From positions 2,666,001 through 2,730,000 of the forward strand of contig NC_052045.1 of the NCBI RefSeq assembly GCF_015832195.1: a stretch of DNA of 64,000 nucleotides. Direction: 5' to 3'. This document shows, in pieces, positions 38,155 to 50,880 of this stretch. Position 1 is the first letter of the stretch. Every line of letters begins with the position of its first letter. This DNA comes from Motacilla alba alba (lineage: Eukaryota; Chordata; Aves; Passeriformes; Motacillidae). Both the position numbers and the translations under genes were made by a program. The notes beneath the pieces were generated by a model that saw only the letters and a list, made by a program, of their open reading frames with translations, was not told where the DNA came from and did no database searches.

Positions 38155-41100
38155 CAGCCAGCCTCAGTAGTCTGACCTTTCAACTTGTACAACTGTATAA
38201 TTTTTTCCTACAAAATGAGGATACAAAAGCACAAAGGGCTGAATTCCTTGTCAGACTAAGAAAATTCTCATAATGGACATTTTATCCAGAACCCGGGAAG
38301 CATTTATAGTTCTGTGCTTTATAATTTACCCGCAGGTTTGAAATCTTAGGCTCCACATCTCTGTCCCTGTATGTATGGAGGGATGTGAACTCCATTTAAA
38401 CCTCAGTGCTTTTTGAAACCAAATCAGGGTCAGTGATTTCCACCCATCACTGAGAATTTGCTTGCATGAAGAAGTAGTTCCCTCAGCTGGTATTGGTGAT
38501 GCAGTGCACAGAGAGATTGCAAAATATCTTATGAAAAGGAAAACACACAAAATTTAATCAGTGGTCGACTGCCCCAAAAAAGAACGACAAGAACATTCTG
38601 AGATCAATACAGTATTAGAATAAAAACTGAATCAAATTCTTTTCCCAGATAGTCAGCGGTTTAGGTTTGTCAAATTAAGGGGCAATTCTTTGTAGACTTC
38701 ATGGCTTATCCTGTCAGTTCCTCGCATTAAGCAAAATTACTCTTAAATAATTCTTTCTGAGGAAATCTTCTGGCTTAAAGCTAATGCCAACATTCAGGTA
38801 TGGAAGATTAATTTCTGTAGAGTTTGACCTGTGAAACCTCCGAGCAGAAGGAAGGGGAGAGGAACACAAAGCTGGGGTTTTCAATCTCCAAGGGATCTCC
38901 TGGTGTGTGGTACTGCATAATTCCCTCCAGAGTGATACACTGCTATTTTGAGAAGATGTTTTTTTTCAGCCCTCACTTGGTTTTAAAAGTAATTGAAGAG
39001 GAACAATTCATCCCATTTAAAGTATCCCAAGAGTAGAAGTTAGTGGAAAAGAACTTCTAAGAGCAAATGAGGAAGGATCTAAAAGAAAAATGCCCAAGGG
39101 GTTGTATCTCAGAGACAAATTCTTTTTTTTTTTTTTAAATTACAGGTGCTCATAATTACTTGTAAGGGAGAAAACTAATTATGGCAGTCTTCAGGGAGCT
39201 TAAACATGGTAAATACTGAGAGAAAGCAGCCTGGGCTTTTGAAAGTTATTTGTGTACTTTGCTTACACTTCCAGTCCTTGGTGGCCTGCAAGCATCCCTC
39301 TTTCTTCTTCTTTTTTCCTTTTTATATTTTTGCTACTCAGAAGTATTTTTATTTAGGTTAAATAATGAGAAATAAACCAAAGTCCTTTCTGAATTTTCTG
39401 CTTTTAAAAGTTTTAAAGGTTTCCCTTTTATTCTCAGAGAATTTTCCCATGTTCACCACGTTAACACGTGAAACCTCATGTATATCCACAATATATTTAG
39501 GCCATGGTGAAAAAATGTAATCTATTCTTCTTTTCATATGAGCAAATGTGTTCTTGCACTGAGACAAAGAACAAACACTTAAATATTTCATACGTTATTA
39601 TGCAAAATTGCTGTTGTGCCACCACACACTCTGTAATAACAGAAATAAGCATGGCTTAAAAGATAAAATTAAAACATTTAGAACAACTCAATGCGTTTTG
39701 AATAAGGCCTTTGCACATGTCCTAGCTATTGGTACCTTCTGTATATTGTGTATTTAGTCATTCTTCAGACTCCAATTACAACCCCAAGGCAAATGTGTAC
39801 AAGCCCCCAGCGATGTGCCCCTCTCTGCATCACCTACGGTGGCAAAATAAGGAGCAGAGAAGAAAAGATCAGGTTTACTGTGTATTGCTTAGCTGATTAT
39901 TACACCATATGTGGATTAGTCAGTAAGTTCTAGAACTAAACACAATAAATTAGAATAAATTATTCATTTTACACAATAAACTATGGCTGCTCAGCGCTGT
40001 GGTTTGTCATATATGGTCTCCAGTTACATGTCAGACAGGATTCCATGACCTTTAAAAATCCCCTCTTCCACCAACTTGAGTACAACAGAAAGGATGCAAA
40101 AGCTGAGTGAAAGACTTTTTTTTCCATATGACCTCCATTCTTCCAACCATCTTCATGTTTCAAATACAAAAATATTCTAAACTCAAAAAGAATTAAATAC
40201 CAAAATATTTCAAACCAAGTCAAATTCTATCATAGCATAATCCCAAAAAGCAGATAGCATAGAGATATAATTACTATAAAACAACAGTATGCCCATGTAT
40301 GATATTATTTTGTTCTGTATTGATCATCCATTAATTTGAACAAGACTTCCTTTTTCCCACTTTGATTGGAGTCAGTGTTGATTTTGGCATTGTGAAAGTT
40401 TCACTGCTACAGAATTGCAGATCTTGCATCAGCCAGTAACATTTGCACAGCAAAAGATCTGTTCTTTAAGAGGCACAAATTGTCTCTAATACTGTGGCAT
40501 TACAAATTTTGCCCCCTGACTGCTTTATTTGATGGCAATGGACAAGAATTCTTGCTGCAGTCACTAGTCATGGACAGCATGTGTGTTATTTACCTTAAAG
40601 CACAGAACCTTGGAAGTGAAATTCCGTCAGTGAACTAATAAAGGTCTTTTTCTTTGTCAGCTTTTTACTTGGCACAGCCAATGAAGTGATCAGTTAGGTG
40701 TAATTCTAATATTCTTTTTTGTATACTTCCTATCTGGATTCATTTGACTTTGTAACAAGCAGACTCATTACCCATTCCTTCTAGGTCCCAGTGACAGATT
40801 CTTAAAAGATCACTCAGTAATTAATTAACAAAAAGTACCTACAGCTCACTGAATTTGGCAAAATGTCCCTAGTTATGAGAGTATGCTAATTAAGAGATTC
40901 CCATACATTATTTGTTGAGTTATGGCACTCTAGAAGTCTAGTTATAGGTGAAAAATATAATGATAAATGTGATTATTCAGCTATTAAAATATTTTCAGCA
41001 TACTTCTTTGTATTGTGATATTCTCACTTATGAAAACAATTGTTTTAGCAAGTAGCCGAGTACAGACCCTGGAATTTCCAAGGACAGACTTCAGCTTAGG

Positions 41101-41399
41101 AAGAGATTTTTCCAGGTGGGGAGATCCTGTGTGAGGAACTCTGAAAAGAAAAGGATCTCAAGAGAGCTGGAAGCCCTGCTAGGGTTTTCTGCAAGCACAA
41201 CACTCCATGCCCAGGAAAATCAGCAGAAATACCAGGAGGCCTTGGCTTCACAGGGAGCTCATGACTGAGCTCTTCCACACACAGGACATGAAAGGACAGA
41301 AAGACAAAGAAACTAAACTTTGCCTCAGTCTGTTCAAGAAGGGTCTTCGAGTCTAAAGGCAAGGTTCAAGGAGGGAAGGAACTACCAACATGGAAAACA

Positions 41400-41676
41400 T
41401 CCCAGGAGGGAAAAGCTGGGCTCTTACAGAGGTGCACAGTGGCAGAACAAGGGACAGCCTGAAATGAGGAAGGTTCTGACTGCATATTATGGCCAAAGCC
41501 CATCAGCTGGGATAATGAAGCCTTGGAGCAGGTTGTGCGCAGGTTAAGACCTGACTGGACAGAGCCTGAAGCCATCAGATCTGAATTCACTCCTGACATT
41601 GCTCTGAGCACACAGAGATCTGGACTAGAAACTCCCAGGGTTCCTTCCTATGTGAATTATTCTATGATTCCATAAA
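41400..41676 (+). mobile_element. CR1-type LINE 3' end, sense, diverged
   Basis: Similarity to a CR1 end begins near 41409 (GGGAAAAGCTGGGCTCTTAC, GAGGTGCACAGTGGCAGAAC). It runs through CTGAAATGAGGAAGGTTCTG, TTGGAGCAGGTTGTGCGCAG and CCTGACTGGACAGAGCCTGA (about 41550), and ends with CTGGACTAGAAACTCCCAGG and TTATTCTATGATTCCATAAA (about 41657-41676). It is more diverged than the copy at 34437. The start is approximate and could lie earlier, as sequence from about 41080 has a similar composition. Confidence 0.85.
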
Positions 41677-42216
41677 AATTTAATCACAAGGATAAGATAC
41701 AGGTATAAGTATGAGCTTGATTTGTGGAACGCAGTACTTGCATTTCTTTAATCTTGTGCCAGGGCAAAGGCAGGAGAAAACCTTCACAGCAATCACATTT
41801 GTGTCAGGTCAAGAAGTCTCTGTCAGTTTTTTAGTATGAGCCAAAGATTACCAAAGACAAAAACCTGATGAGCATTTGCATAATTGAAAAGGCAAAAACT
41901 GCTCCTCAGAACTACTTAAAGTAATTCTTTTGCAGCACCAGGCTTCTTGGGCATGTTTTTCCTTCCTGCTAATGAAAATGATTTGAACCATGAAAAGAGG
42001 TTCACCTTTAATCCCAAATACTGTTTCAATGAAGAAACAAAAAAAGAAAGAAACTATTTTGCATGCATTATGGATTCATTAAACTTGTCAGCATCCTTTT
42101 AAAACTGGAAAAATTCCTAGAAAATTGGGGAGGGGGAAATTTCTCACATGATGTAAATAGCTCTTCATTCCATAGAGTATGGGTCTCTGTAATTTGACAA
42201 AAATATTGTACAAAGC

Positions 42217-42244
42217 AATTGTAACAAAGTAATTGTAACAAAGT
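42217..42244 (+). repeat. Perfect 14-bp tandem duplication
   Basis: AATTGTAACAAAGT occurs twice head to tail. Confidence 0.88.
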
Positions 42245-43446
42245 AGAATAAGGATCTTGCCTTTAAAGATGGAATTAAGCATGGATCAGACACAAGTATG
42301 GTTTTCAAAAAAAGCTTCCAAATCTTGAGCAATGATCTTAGCAGACAGAAATTCAGATTTATTTTTAAAGTTGTACTTGTGTACCATCATGAGTGGTTTA
42401 TAAAGTTTCCCTTGATAAATGTATTAGCACCCCACAATCTCTCATAAATATGTATGCTAATTTAGTTTGTTAATAGAATAAATGTCATAAGTAGCATAAA
42501 TGGGTATACATTTTTTAATTCAAATATAATTCCAAAGAAACAAACAAAAAAAAATCCCACATTTCAACTTTATAGCTGCAAACTTTTGAAAAGGATGGGA
42601 TATATAAAGGATGCCTTATCTCCAGTCAGAAAATTCCAAATGCTACAGAATGTAAAAAGGAGACAGAAAATACATTTCCCCCCAAATTTTTCAGAAATTA
42701 TAGCCAGTAGGCAGTCGTGCTGTAACTTTAAAAAACATGCCCGAACTTTATGACTTTCTGCCTTTACCTTCCAGCAAGGTTTAATTTTGGTTCCTTTCCA
42801 ACAGAAAAATGGACCCTGAGATTCTCTTCAGGTTAAAAATAATTAGTAAACCCTTAGAATACTCATTATAAATAGATCAAAGCTTCAACCCAACTTCAAT
42901 ACAAAGGCAAGGCTTTTAGATCAAACTTGAACTACCACCCATCCCACACACGTCCTGCTGATATCTTACTTCGGGTTCTGTTAAATTATTAACACCAAAA
43001 TACTGAATGATTCACTATTTAAAGGAAAATATAAGAAACTTAATTTATACGACTTTTATACCAATTATATTTTCTCTTTTCTTCTTTCCTTTTTAATCTG
43101 GGCTGCTTTTTCTTTTGCTGTAAAATTCATGGCTTAATCCTTCATTTACAGGTAAAAAAAAAAAAACCAAAAAAACCACTAAAGTAATTAGGAAGTCAAG
43201 AAAATGCAAGCAGGAGCCATTAGATGTTAAAAGAGAAAGTAAAAATAAAGATATTTGGAAAGTTGAAATTCTCCTGCCCTGCCAATAATTCTGGAATTCT
43301 TGATTCCACACTCCTAGGTGTCCAGTTGCCAGGGCAAATCAGAATTATGGAAATCAGGAAGATGAATGTGCACAGGAGTAAGAGACAGGAAAATCTCTAG
43401 ATGTTACTGCCATCCACAATATCCACTTGAACCGCAAAAATAATAT

Positions 43447-43472
43447 TATATATATATATATATATGTATATA
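43447..43472 (+). repeat. (TA)n microsatellite
   Basis: A TA run of about nine units, then TG and a few more TA units. Confidence 0.92.
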
Positions 43473-46400
43473 AGTTTAACAATATAAAAGAAGCTACTCT
43501 GGGAATCTGAATTTTGGAAAGACTGTATGGCTTTTTCTAAACCAGAAAATTCTTTTCCATGCAGAGCCTGTGGTTAGAATGGAAAACAGTCAATAACTGC
43601 TCTGTGTAAAATACTTGGCCAAACCATTTCCAACACACACCAATGCTCAATACAGCGCAAAGAATACAAAAGGAGCAAAATATTTGAATCTCTGTGCCTA
43701 TAAAATTTAAGAAAAATGCATTTTGTCAGAATCGTGATAATCAATGAATATTAGCTACAGTTTATAAAAACAATAGGGAAAAGGGAGTTTATAAATCAGC
43801 TGGTAACTGAAAGTGAAGGCACCTTCCTTCATGATCTCTGCCACAACACTCCAGCCTTCACACAGGATCTCTTGGCTTGTGCTCAGCACTGACAAACCAG
43901 AGCAACCCCTTCAGCTGCAAAATTGAACAAGTTCTTAAAGAAAATGCCCTTCCACAAGGGGTTTGTATGTGTCAGAACACAGGGTCACTCTGCCTAAAAA
44001 TGCACAGACTGCAAGTGTCCCATCCCTCATCAACACAAGTGCTGTGCTGAAGCACTGGTGCTACCTGAATTCACACCGTTTATATGAATTTCTGAGATTT
44101 ATTGGATAGATTTCAGGCAATTTATGACTTTTGTGTTGCCAGGATGAAAGTAATCAATAAAATCAAACCCCTTTTTTGCCAATATTTTCCTTGGACTTGG
44201 AGATACCTATAGGCAGAAAGGACAGATTTTGCCCTGAAATGCAATATAACCTTTAGATTTTTTTTCCCACTTACTTAGAAATAATACAAAGAGAAGACCA
44301 TGAAGAACAATGACAATTCTTCTAATTCTCCCAGATAAAAAATGCAGCCATTCATGCTCCAGCCCTGCAATCCTGATACTGCTTCTCAGAGCTTTTCCCA
44401 TTTTATTCCCTCTGCACTTGCTTGACTTCACCATATAGATTTAAACAGCTGCACAGTGTATAGTGCACAGTATATCACTGTGTAACAGCTCAAACGAAAT
44501 CAGCAGATCTTTCTAGGGGCTTTTCATCACTACCAGACTAAGATGCCTCTATCAATTCAAGTTTTCTGGTATAATATGTCTGGCAAAATGATGTACCAAA
44601 TGTTTCCCACAAGTTGGAGAGCAGCATTGAAACTTGGAATAATTTATTCTGTGCTGCTTCCCTAGAAACAGAAAATGAAGCGAGGTTCTGGGACATTTTG
44701 CGGTTGGATGGGTTGGAGTTGAAATGTATTTTAATTTAAATAGGAATGGGAATTTTTGCTGCATCACACGCAACAGACCACATTCAGAAAAAAACTGATA
44801 GTTTTAACTCCTTAAATTGAAAAGTAGCCTTAAGAAACAAAGGCTTGCTATCTAAACTGTTAAAATTTATTTGGGAAACGTGATACTAATTTTAGCTGGT
44901 AGTCATGCAATAATCTATTTTACACACACATATATTTACATTGCCATTAAAAATGCTCTTCCTGCAGAAAAACAAAATATAAAAATTATTCGGCAGCTGA
45001 AGCAAAAGTCAACCCAAAAAGTATCTCCTCTGAGACATGAATAACTCATGGATTCTTATCCAACTGTGGCTTTCAAACCAGCTTCACACAAAGCTTTTGG
45101 TCAATTTAAACACAGAAGAGCATAATTGCTCATACCCTCATTAGCATTAACTGACAACTGAAAAGCAAGATACATTATTTCTCATAAAACTTTGGGAATT
45201 TAATCATTCTTCCAGAATGGAAGATTTGTAGGTAAATCTTGCTAGTAATCTTAATGGGAATTCCATGCATAAAAATGTACATGAATATCAAATTCTAAGA
45301 ATACAGATTTTTGGTTTAAAACTTTCTCATTTCCTTTTCTACGTGCATGCAAATCAGCCTGGTTAAGCATAAATTGAAAAGGAATTTAGAGAGATTACTG
45401 TGGTAAGGCACATAAAAGGATATCCAGGTGAAAACACAGAATCAGGCCACACTGTGGAAGGGAGAGCTTCCCAAGGTCTGTTCAAGTAACAAATGTGATT
45501 TTTCTTCCCTCTGGTTAGCTTTGTGAGAAATACAAGACCATAACTCAGTTTGGCTCTCCTGCTTACTGGACTGCACACTGGGAGCCAGTCCCACTGCTTG
45601 GAAATGGACTCCAAACTCCACTTGTAGGATCTCAGCACTCAGCATTCTGTGCTTTTCCTTCCACTATTTCCACAACAAAGTATTGCCAATTCATGGCAGT
45701 CACACGTTCAAGGAGCAGTTCATTCTGAATGCAGGCAATGGGCTTCTGGAAGTTAATGTTACACCAAGTAACACTAAAGACAGTTTTCATTTAAGTCACT
45801 GCAAGTGCACTGGTGGAAAAAGAGCATAAATGAAAGAATTTATCAAACTTTGAGCACCAAAATATACATTAAACGATGTTACTTCTCCAGGAAAGCTCTC
45901 TTCGGGGTGCCAGGCAAGTGGATACACAAATATTTTTATGAACTTTGATTTTTTATTTGCAGTGCTTTGTTTGGTATCATCATTGCTGGATTCGTGTTGA
46001 TTTTAGGCTAGGTTTGGGAGTCAGTTACTGACTGGCATATTTCTTCTAGGCAGCAGCAAAAGCAGCACTTCATACAAGCCCTTGTAGACAATTTTAGATA
46101 ATTTCCTTCCTCTATGCTATTTTAGGAAATATATTTCAGGAGCAAACACTGGAAAAATTAATAAACAGCGAGTGAATGTTTGTTATGCAAAAAAATCGAC
46201 ACCATTGTATCCAACAATTTCATAACAGCAATGAGGATTTCATTGCAGGCATTCCTGGAGATTAATAGCCAGATGAGTTTTGTTGACTACTGCAAGCAGC
46301 AGTTCCTTTCAGTCTGTCAATAATCCCTGAAATACTTTATCAGCTCGATTGCTGTTGCTGTAATGATATTAATTTTGATTTAATGCCATTTTGTGCCAGC

Positions 46401-47764
46401 CTCTTGAAGGCCTACAGGTACTGATGTGTGTCTTGAGATTCAGGCTTTTCACAGCTTTCCTTATCTGCCATTTAACTTTATCAACTGCTGACTTATGTGT
46501 AAGTATGTATCTATAGATCAGGAAAGGCAATTGGAACCATGAGTACAGGCATTTACAACAAAATGTAAACTCAGATTTAAAAGTGACAACCACACAGGTA
46601 TTAAAAAGAGTGGAGCTAATGCAGGTGCACTGGCATAGAGCACCACAAACAATGCCAAGTCTCTGTGAATAATTCACATTTTCATTGTCTGTGAGAATCA
46701 CCTAACATGGTATAGCTGTCCTCAAACACATCAGTGCTAAAAACTTGCATCCAGGATTTTAACACCAATAGGACAAAGCAAGCTATCGCTATAGGAATCA
46801 GCTGGAAATCTGAAGTCTTCAGTAGTTTATCAATTCTTTGCTGGCAGGAGAAATTTTTACATTTATCTACTTGGGAAGGGAAAAATAAAAAATGAAAGTT
46901 CTGAGGGGAAAGTGTGGGAAAGTTATTTTTTGCAATAAAATCTTATCCCTTTTCCACACTTTATAAGATTAAATGGTCTGTAAGTACATTTATGAAAAGG
47001 ACTACAGAGTGGGGAGACCTACAAATTCTCTTCCAGTCTTCACATGCTCATTTCAGGAGTAAGACCAGATGTGATAAACAATGCCATTAGTGAGAGCTTT
47101 ACCAGTGTCTAAGAATTTCACCAGTCACGTTCAATCCACACCTAACTTAGTGCCCATCCTGGTCTGTGCAGAAAGCAGAGAGTCATGGCCAGGCACAGAA
47201 AAGAACTCCCTGACCCTCCTCAGGTGCATTTCAGCAAGGTGGCTGCATGTTTCCTTTAGCACATTGTGCATTTATTGTTGGCATTACATGATGTTAAATA
47301 CACTGCTCTTTCCTAAACAGTAAATATTTATGGGGCATAGGTAAGAGTTATGGCTCTAGGATTTGGATATATTTTAACTTTGGTGGCAAATTCTTGATTA
47401 AGGTTTTAATGATCAGATAATGAAGACGATTCAATAATAAGAGTTGGATCCTGCAGTACCTACACCTACAGTGCAGTAAGACCCATCAAAGAAACGAATT
47501 ATCACAAGGGGAAAGCTGAAACTCATGGCCAGGTATGAAAAGACCCCAAGGCACTGCAGCCGTGTGAGGAAAATACCAAGGATCAGGACACACCGTGGCA
47601 GAATGACAGAGTACTGCACAGCTTGCAATATGGATGTGTTTCTGTTTTCATCAGGGTCCAACATTGTGTGCTGCAATCAAACTGTGTTTAACAGCCTTGG
47701 AAACACAACAGATAGCTAACAGCACTCTGCTTAGCCCCACGCTGGGACTTCCTAGGAAGTCGTG

Positions 47765-47950
47765 AATCCTTCCCGTTGGAACGGCCCTGGGCAGGGCCAC
47801 AGTCCAACCTCCTGCACTGATGTGTGTCAGTACCCAATTCACAGCAGATTGCTCCAGGTTCTGGCCAGTTGGATCTTGCAAACCTCTGGGGACAGAGATT
47901 ATACAGAGTTTCTGGGCAGCTTGCTTCGCTGTCTTTATGGTGACAGCGGC
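47765..47950 (-). mobile_element. CR1-type LINE fragment, antisense, old
   Basis: The plus strand shows the reverse-complement CR1 pattern in decayed form: AGTCCAACCTCCTGC (47811), ATTGCTCCAGGTTCTGGCCAG (about 47849), GGATCTTGCAAACCTCTGGGGACAG and GAGTTTCTGGGCAGCTTGCTTC (about 47907-47928). No coding remnant survives. The ends are approximate. Confidence 0.72.
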
Positions 47951-50855
47951 AAAGGCACGTTCCAGAAGTGAACAGAAATGAACAATGAATGTCTTACATT
48001 CAAGTCTGGGTATTGTTCTGAACAATGTGCTGTTGGGTTTTTCCCCACTTGGGGGACAAAGATTCATTTACTCTGTTAAACACACAGGTCTCAGTGCTGG
48101 AGAGGAGGAATTGAGAACAGCGATCCCCAAAAAGAATCATCAGTGATTGCACATGCAAGCATTATACTGGTCCCAGGTAGAAAACAATCTGTATGCATAC
48201 TTGATAGGCAGACACCTTATAAATAGCTAATAAATGATTAAATGAAATTGCTGTTTTCATAATGAATTAGTACAAGATCTGTTGTACATAATGTTTGGAA
48301 TATTTAAATGGTTTAACATACTCCAGTTATAAGTACTCTGCAGCTGGCTCTTACAAGACAGATTCAGCATTTAAGTATTTTTAAACTGTTTATATGTTTC
48401 ATTACAATATTCCAGAACTTGTATATCTTTTTTTTTTTTTTTTTTTAATCACTTCTAATTGCTGAGGTCAAATCACAGACCAGTTCTCTGAAAAAAAAGA
48501 AACCAACAATGGTTCCCTCTTTGGGCAAACAGAACAGAGCAGAAAAGGGGGCTTGATTTGCATCACACTTGAATATAAACTGCAGCAGCTGCTGCATTTG
48601 ATCAAGATAAAATTTCTTTCCCCAAATCTCATTCTGGGAAGCAAAATGCCCTTTTTTCTAAATCAGCTGTGAAACTGAGCCTGGTTACATAACATACATT
48701 CTTCCCAAGTTTCCAACACGCTGCATTTGCCCAAGGGAGACTTGGATCATGTACAAATTTTGTTCTGAATCTCCAGTAATTCTCTCCTAAATTTCCAGTG
48801 TCTATGGAATTACAACGTGTTCAGTGCTACGCACCAACACTGCAAACACTTGAAGGATAAAGGGAAAAAATTGGCTGCTCCAAAATCATTCTTTTCCATT
48901 CCGAGGGATCCTTCCATACACATCTGTGTGATTCAGCCTCTGAACATGAGAAAACCTTGCACCAGGCAGCTCTCTTCTTATTCTATGAAAAGAACATTAT
49001 GGGAGATGGCAATCATAACATACATTTTCCGTATTTCCCATTGGCTCTATGTTTTGTCCAATCAATCTGTCAGGTTGTGCACAGAACACGAGATACGTGT
49101 CCTCTGGAAGTGCATGTCATTTGCTATCTGAATAAACAGGTGAAGAAAAGTGAAACAACCCTGGTGGTGTCAGGTGAGGCAGTATTTCTGTCATCCTCAT
49201 AATTGGCACACTAATCAGAGCCGTGAAACGTTTAAACAAAAGAAAAATAAAAGAATAAAGTGTCTCCTAACATCAAACTAAAAGCCTTATCTCTACAGAA
49301 GAGCTCTGCAACAATGAAAAAAGCATTGCTGGCAGTCTGAGGCAGTGCCTGCAAACAGCAATGGTTTACACAAGTGCAGACAGAGCAATTCCTAATGAAA
49401 GTAAAAGCACAGAGTGAAATGGCCTCTAACCAACTGCATGGGCAGCACCACGTGTGTGGTACAGGCAGCGTTCTCTTACAAGGTGCACTGAACCATGGCA
49501 AACGTGCATTATTTTACAGAGATACAATTTCACACACAAATTGCCACCACTCTGGTTCCTCAGCCATCATTACAGTGGGACAGGTTTACTCAGGGCTGAG
49601 TTGAGTCTCTGTGAATTTTGAGCCCTTTCTACAGTTTCACCACATTTTGCCTGAAAATAAGCTGGAAGGGCTGTGTCTGCCATTCTGCTAAACCCTGCAT
49701 CTCATCTCCCTTCAGCAAATTTCCACACCACTCACAGGACACCATCTATCTCATAGTCCCTTAACTACTTCTGAAATGAAGACATACTGACAAAAATACA
49801 TGAATATTCATGAGATGAATATTGAAGAAACTGTACGTTTCTGACATATTAAAAACAAGTCCCTTTTCTTGAATTAGTATGCACTGACTGTACAGAAATG
49901 AACTGAAATGGGGCAGGTTAGAATAACCTTTCATGAAGACCTTTAACAGGAGCATTCATACATGATAAACCTGCAAACATGTCAGCCTTTGATCTAGAGG
50001 TATGTCAGTGTCATTGGGTAGGATTTTGCAGAATTTAATCCTCCTAAGGGGAATTCTTACCAAAATCATTTCCCCCTCTCTATCTTATATAGAGCAAAAC
50101 ATTTATGCATCACTCATATAACTTTATAGAAGAATCACAGTAGTTCTCTGTACTAGAATTCTGTACTCCTGTCCTATGCTTTGGGTAAAGTGTCCCATTT
50201 GTACCAAAACACCAATAAATCCTTTGATGTTGCCATAAGCAGGATGTCAATCAAAGCCAGGCTGAATCACAACATCAGCTTCCCCAAAAACTTAGTTGCA
50301 AAGAAAAAAAACTAATTTGACAGCTTCCATGCATCCTCTGTTCAACGTTATTTAACTCTGCACTTCTGCTTTTGCCTCTTAAGCACTCTGAATTAGGAAC
50401 CATCAATTTCATCTGCACATTTTAGCATTTTCCTTCATCACTTGGGTGCTTCTCCATGTGAATTTAATGTTTCATCTTGGTTTGTGTTCCCTGATAGCTT
50501 GGCAGAACGGCTGAGGCTTTCTGATTTCTTCCTCAGTACTTCAGTGTCTTGCCTCAAAGCCTCTCTTTATTGTGAAGCTCCAATGCCACACTTTCTCTGA
50601 ACACACTCCCTTCACCCTGGCACTCTGCCTTCGTATTGCAGCATATTCATCTCAGTGCTGTGCAGTTCCAGCCATGCACCTCTACAGCCAAGTCATCACA
50701 CCCACGAAATTTCCTCCAAGACTCTGCTCTGATCCTTTCCCACTGTAAATTTACAAGGCTCAGGGCAGACACAGCTCAGACACTCAACACAGCTCCCAGG
50801 TAATGCAACGTATTCTCCTCCATCCCTCCTACCTCTCCAAAACAAATGGGCAAAA

Positions 50856-50880
50856 ATGAATGAATGAATGAATGAATGAT
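50856..50880 (+). repeat. (ATGA)n microsatellite
   Basis: About six uninterrupted ATGA units. Confidence 0.93.

Larger units (their letters stand above)
34650..41399. other. Intronic stretch without recognised genes
   Basis: Mostly AT-rich unique-looking sequence. Around 38028-38154 two perfect stems lie close together (listed separately). A poly-T run is at about 39123-39136. The longest open frame here (142 codons, minus strand, 37508-37936) has no family features. Confidence 0.5.
41677..47764. other. Intronic stretch without recognised genes
   Basis: AT-rich sequence with a 14-bp tandem duplication (42217-42244) and a TA microsatellite (43447-43472). No gene, RNA gene or interspersed repeat is recognised. 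A hydrophobic open frame at 47431-47676 on the minus strand is discussed under findings. Confidence 0.5.
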
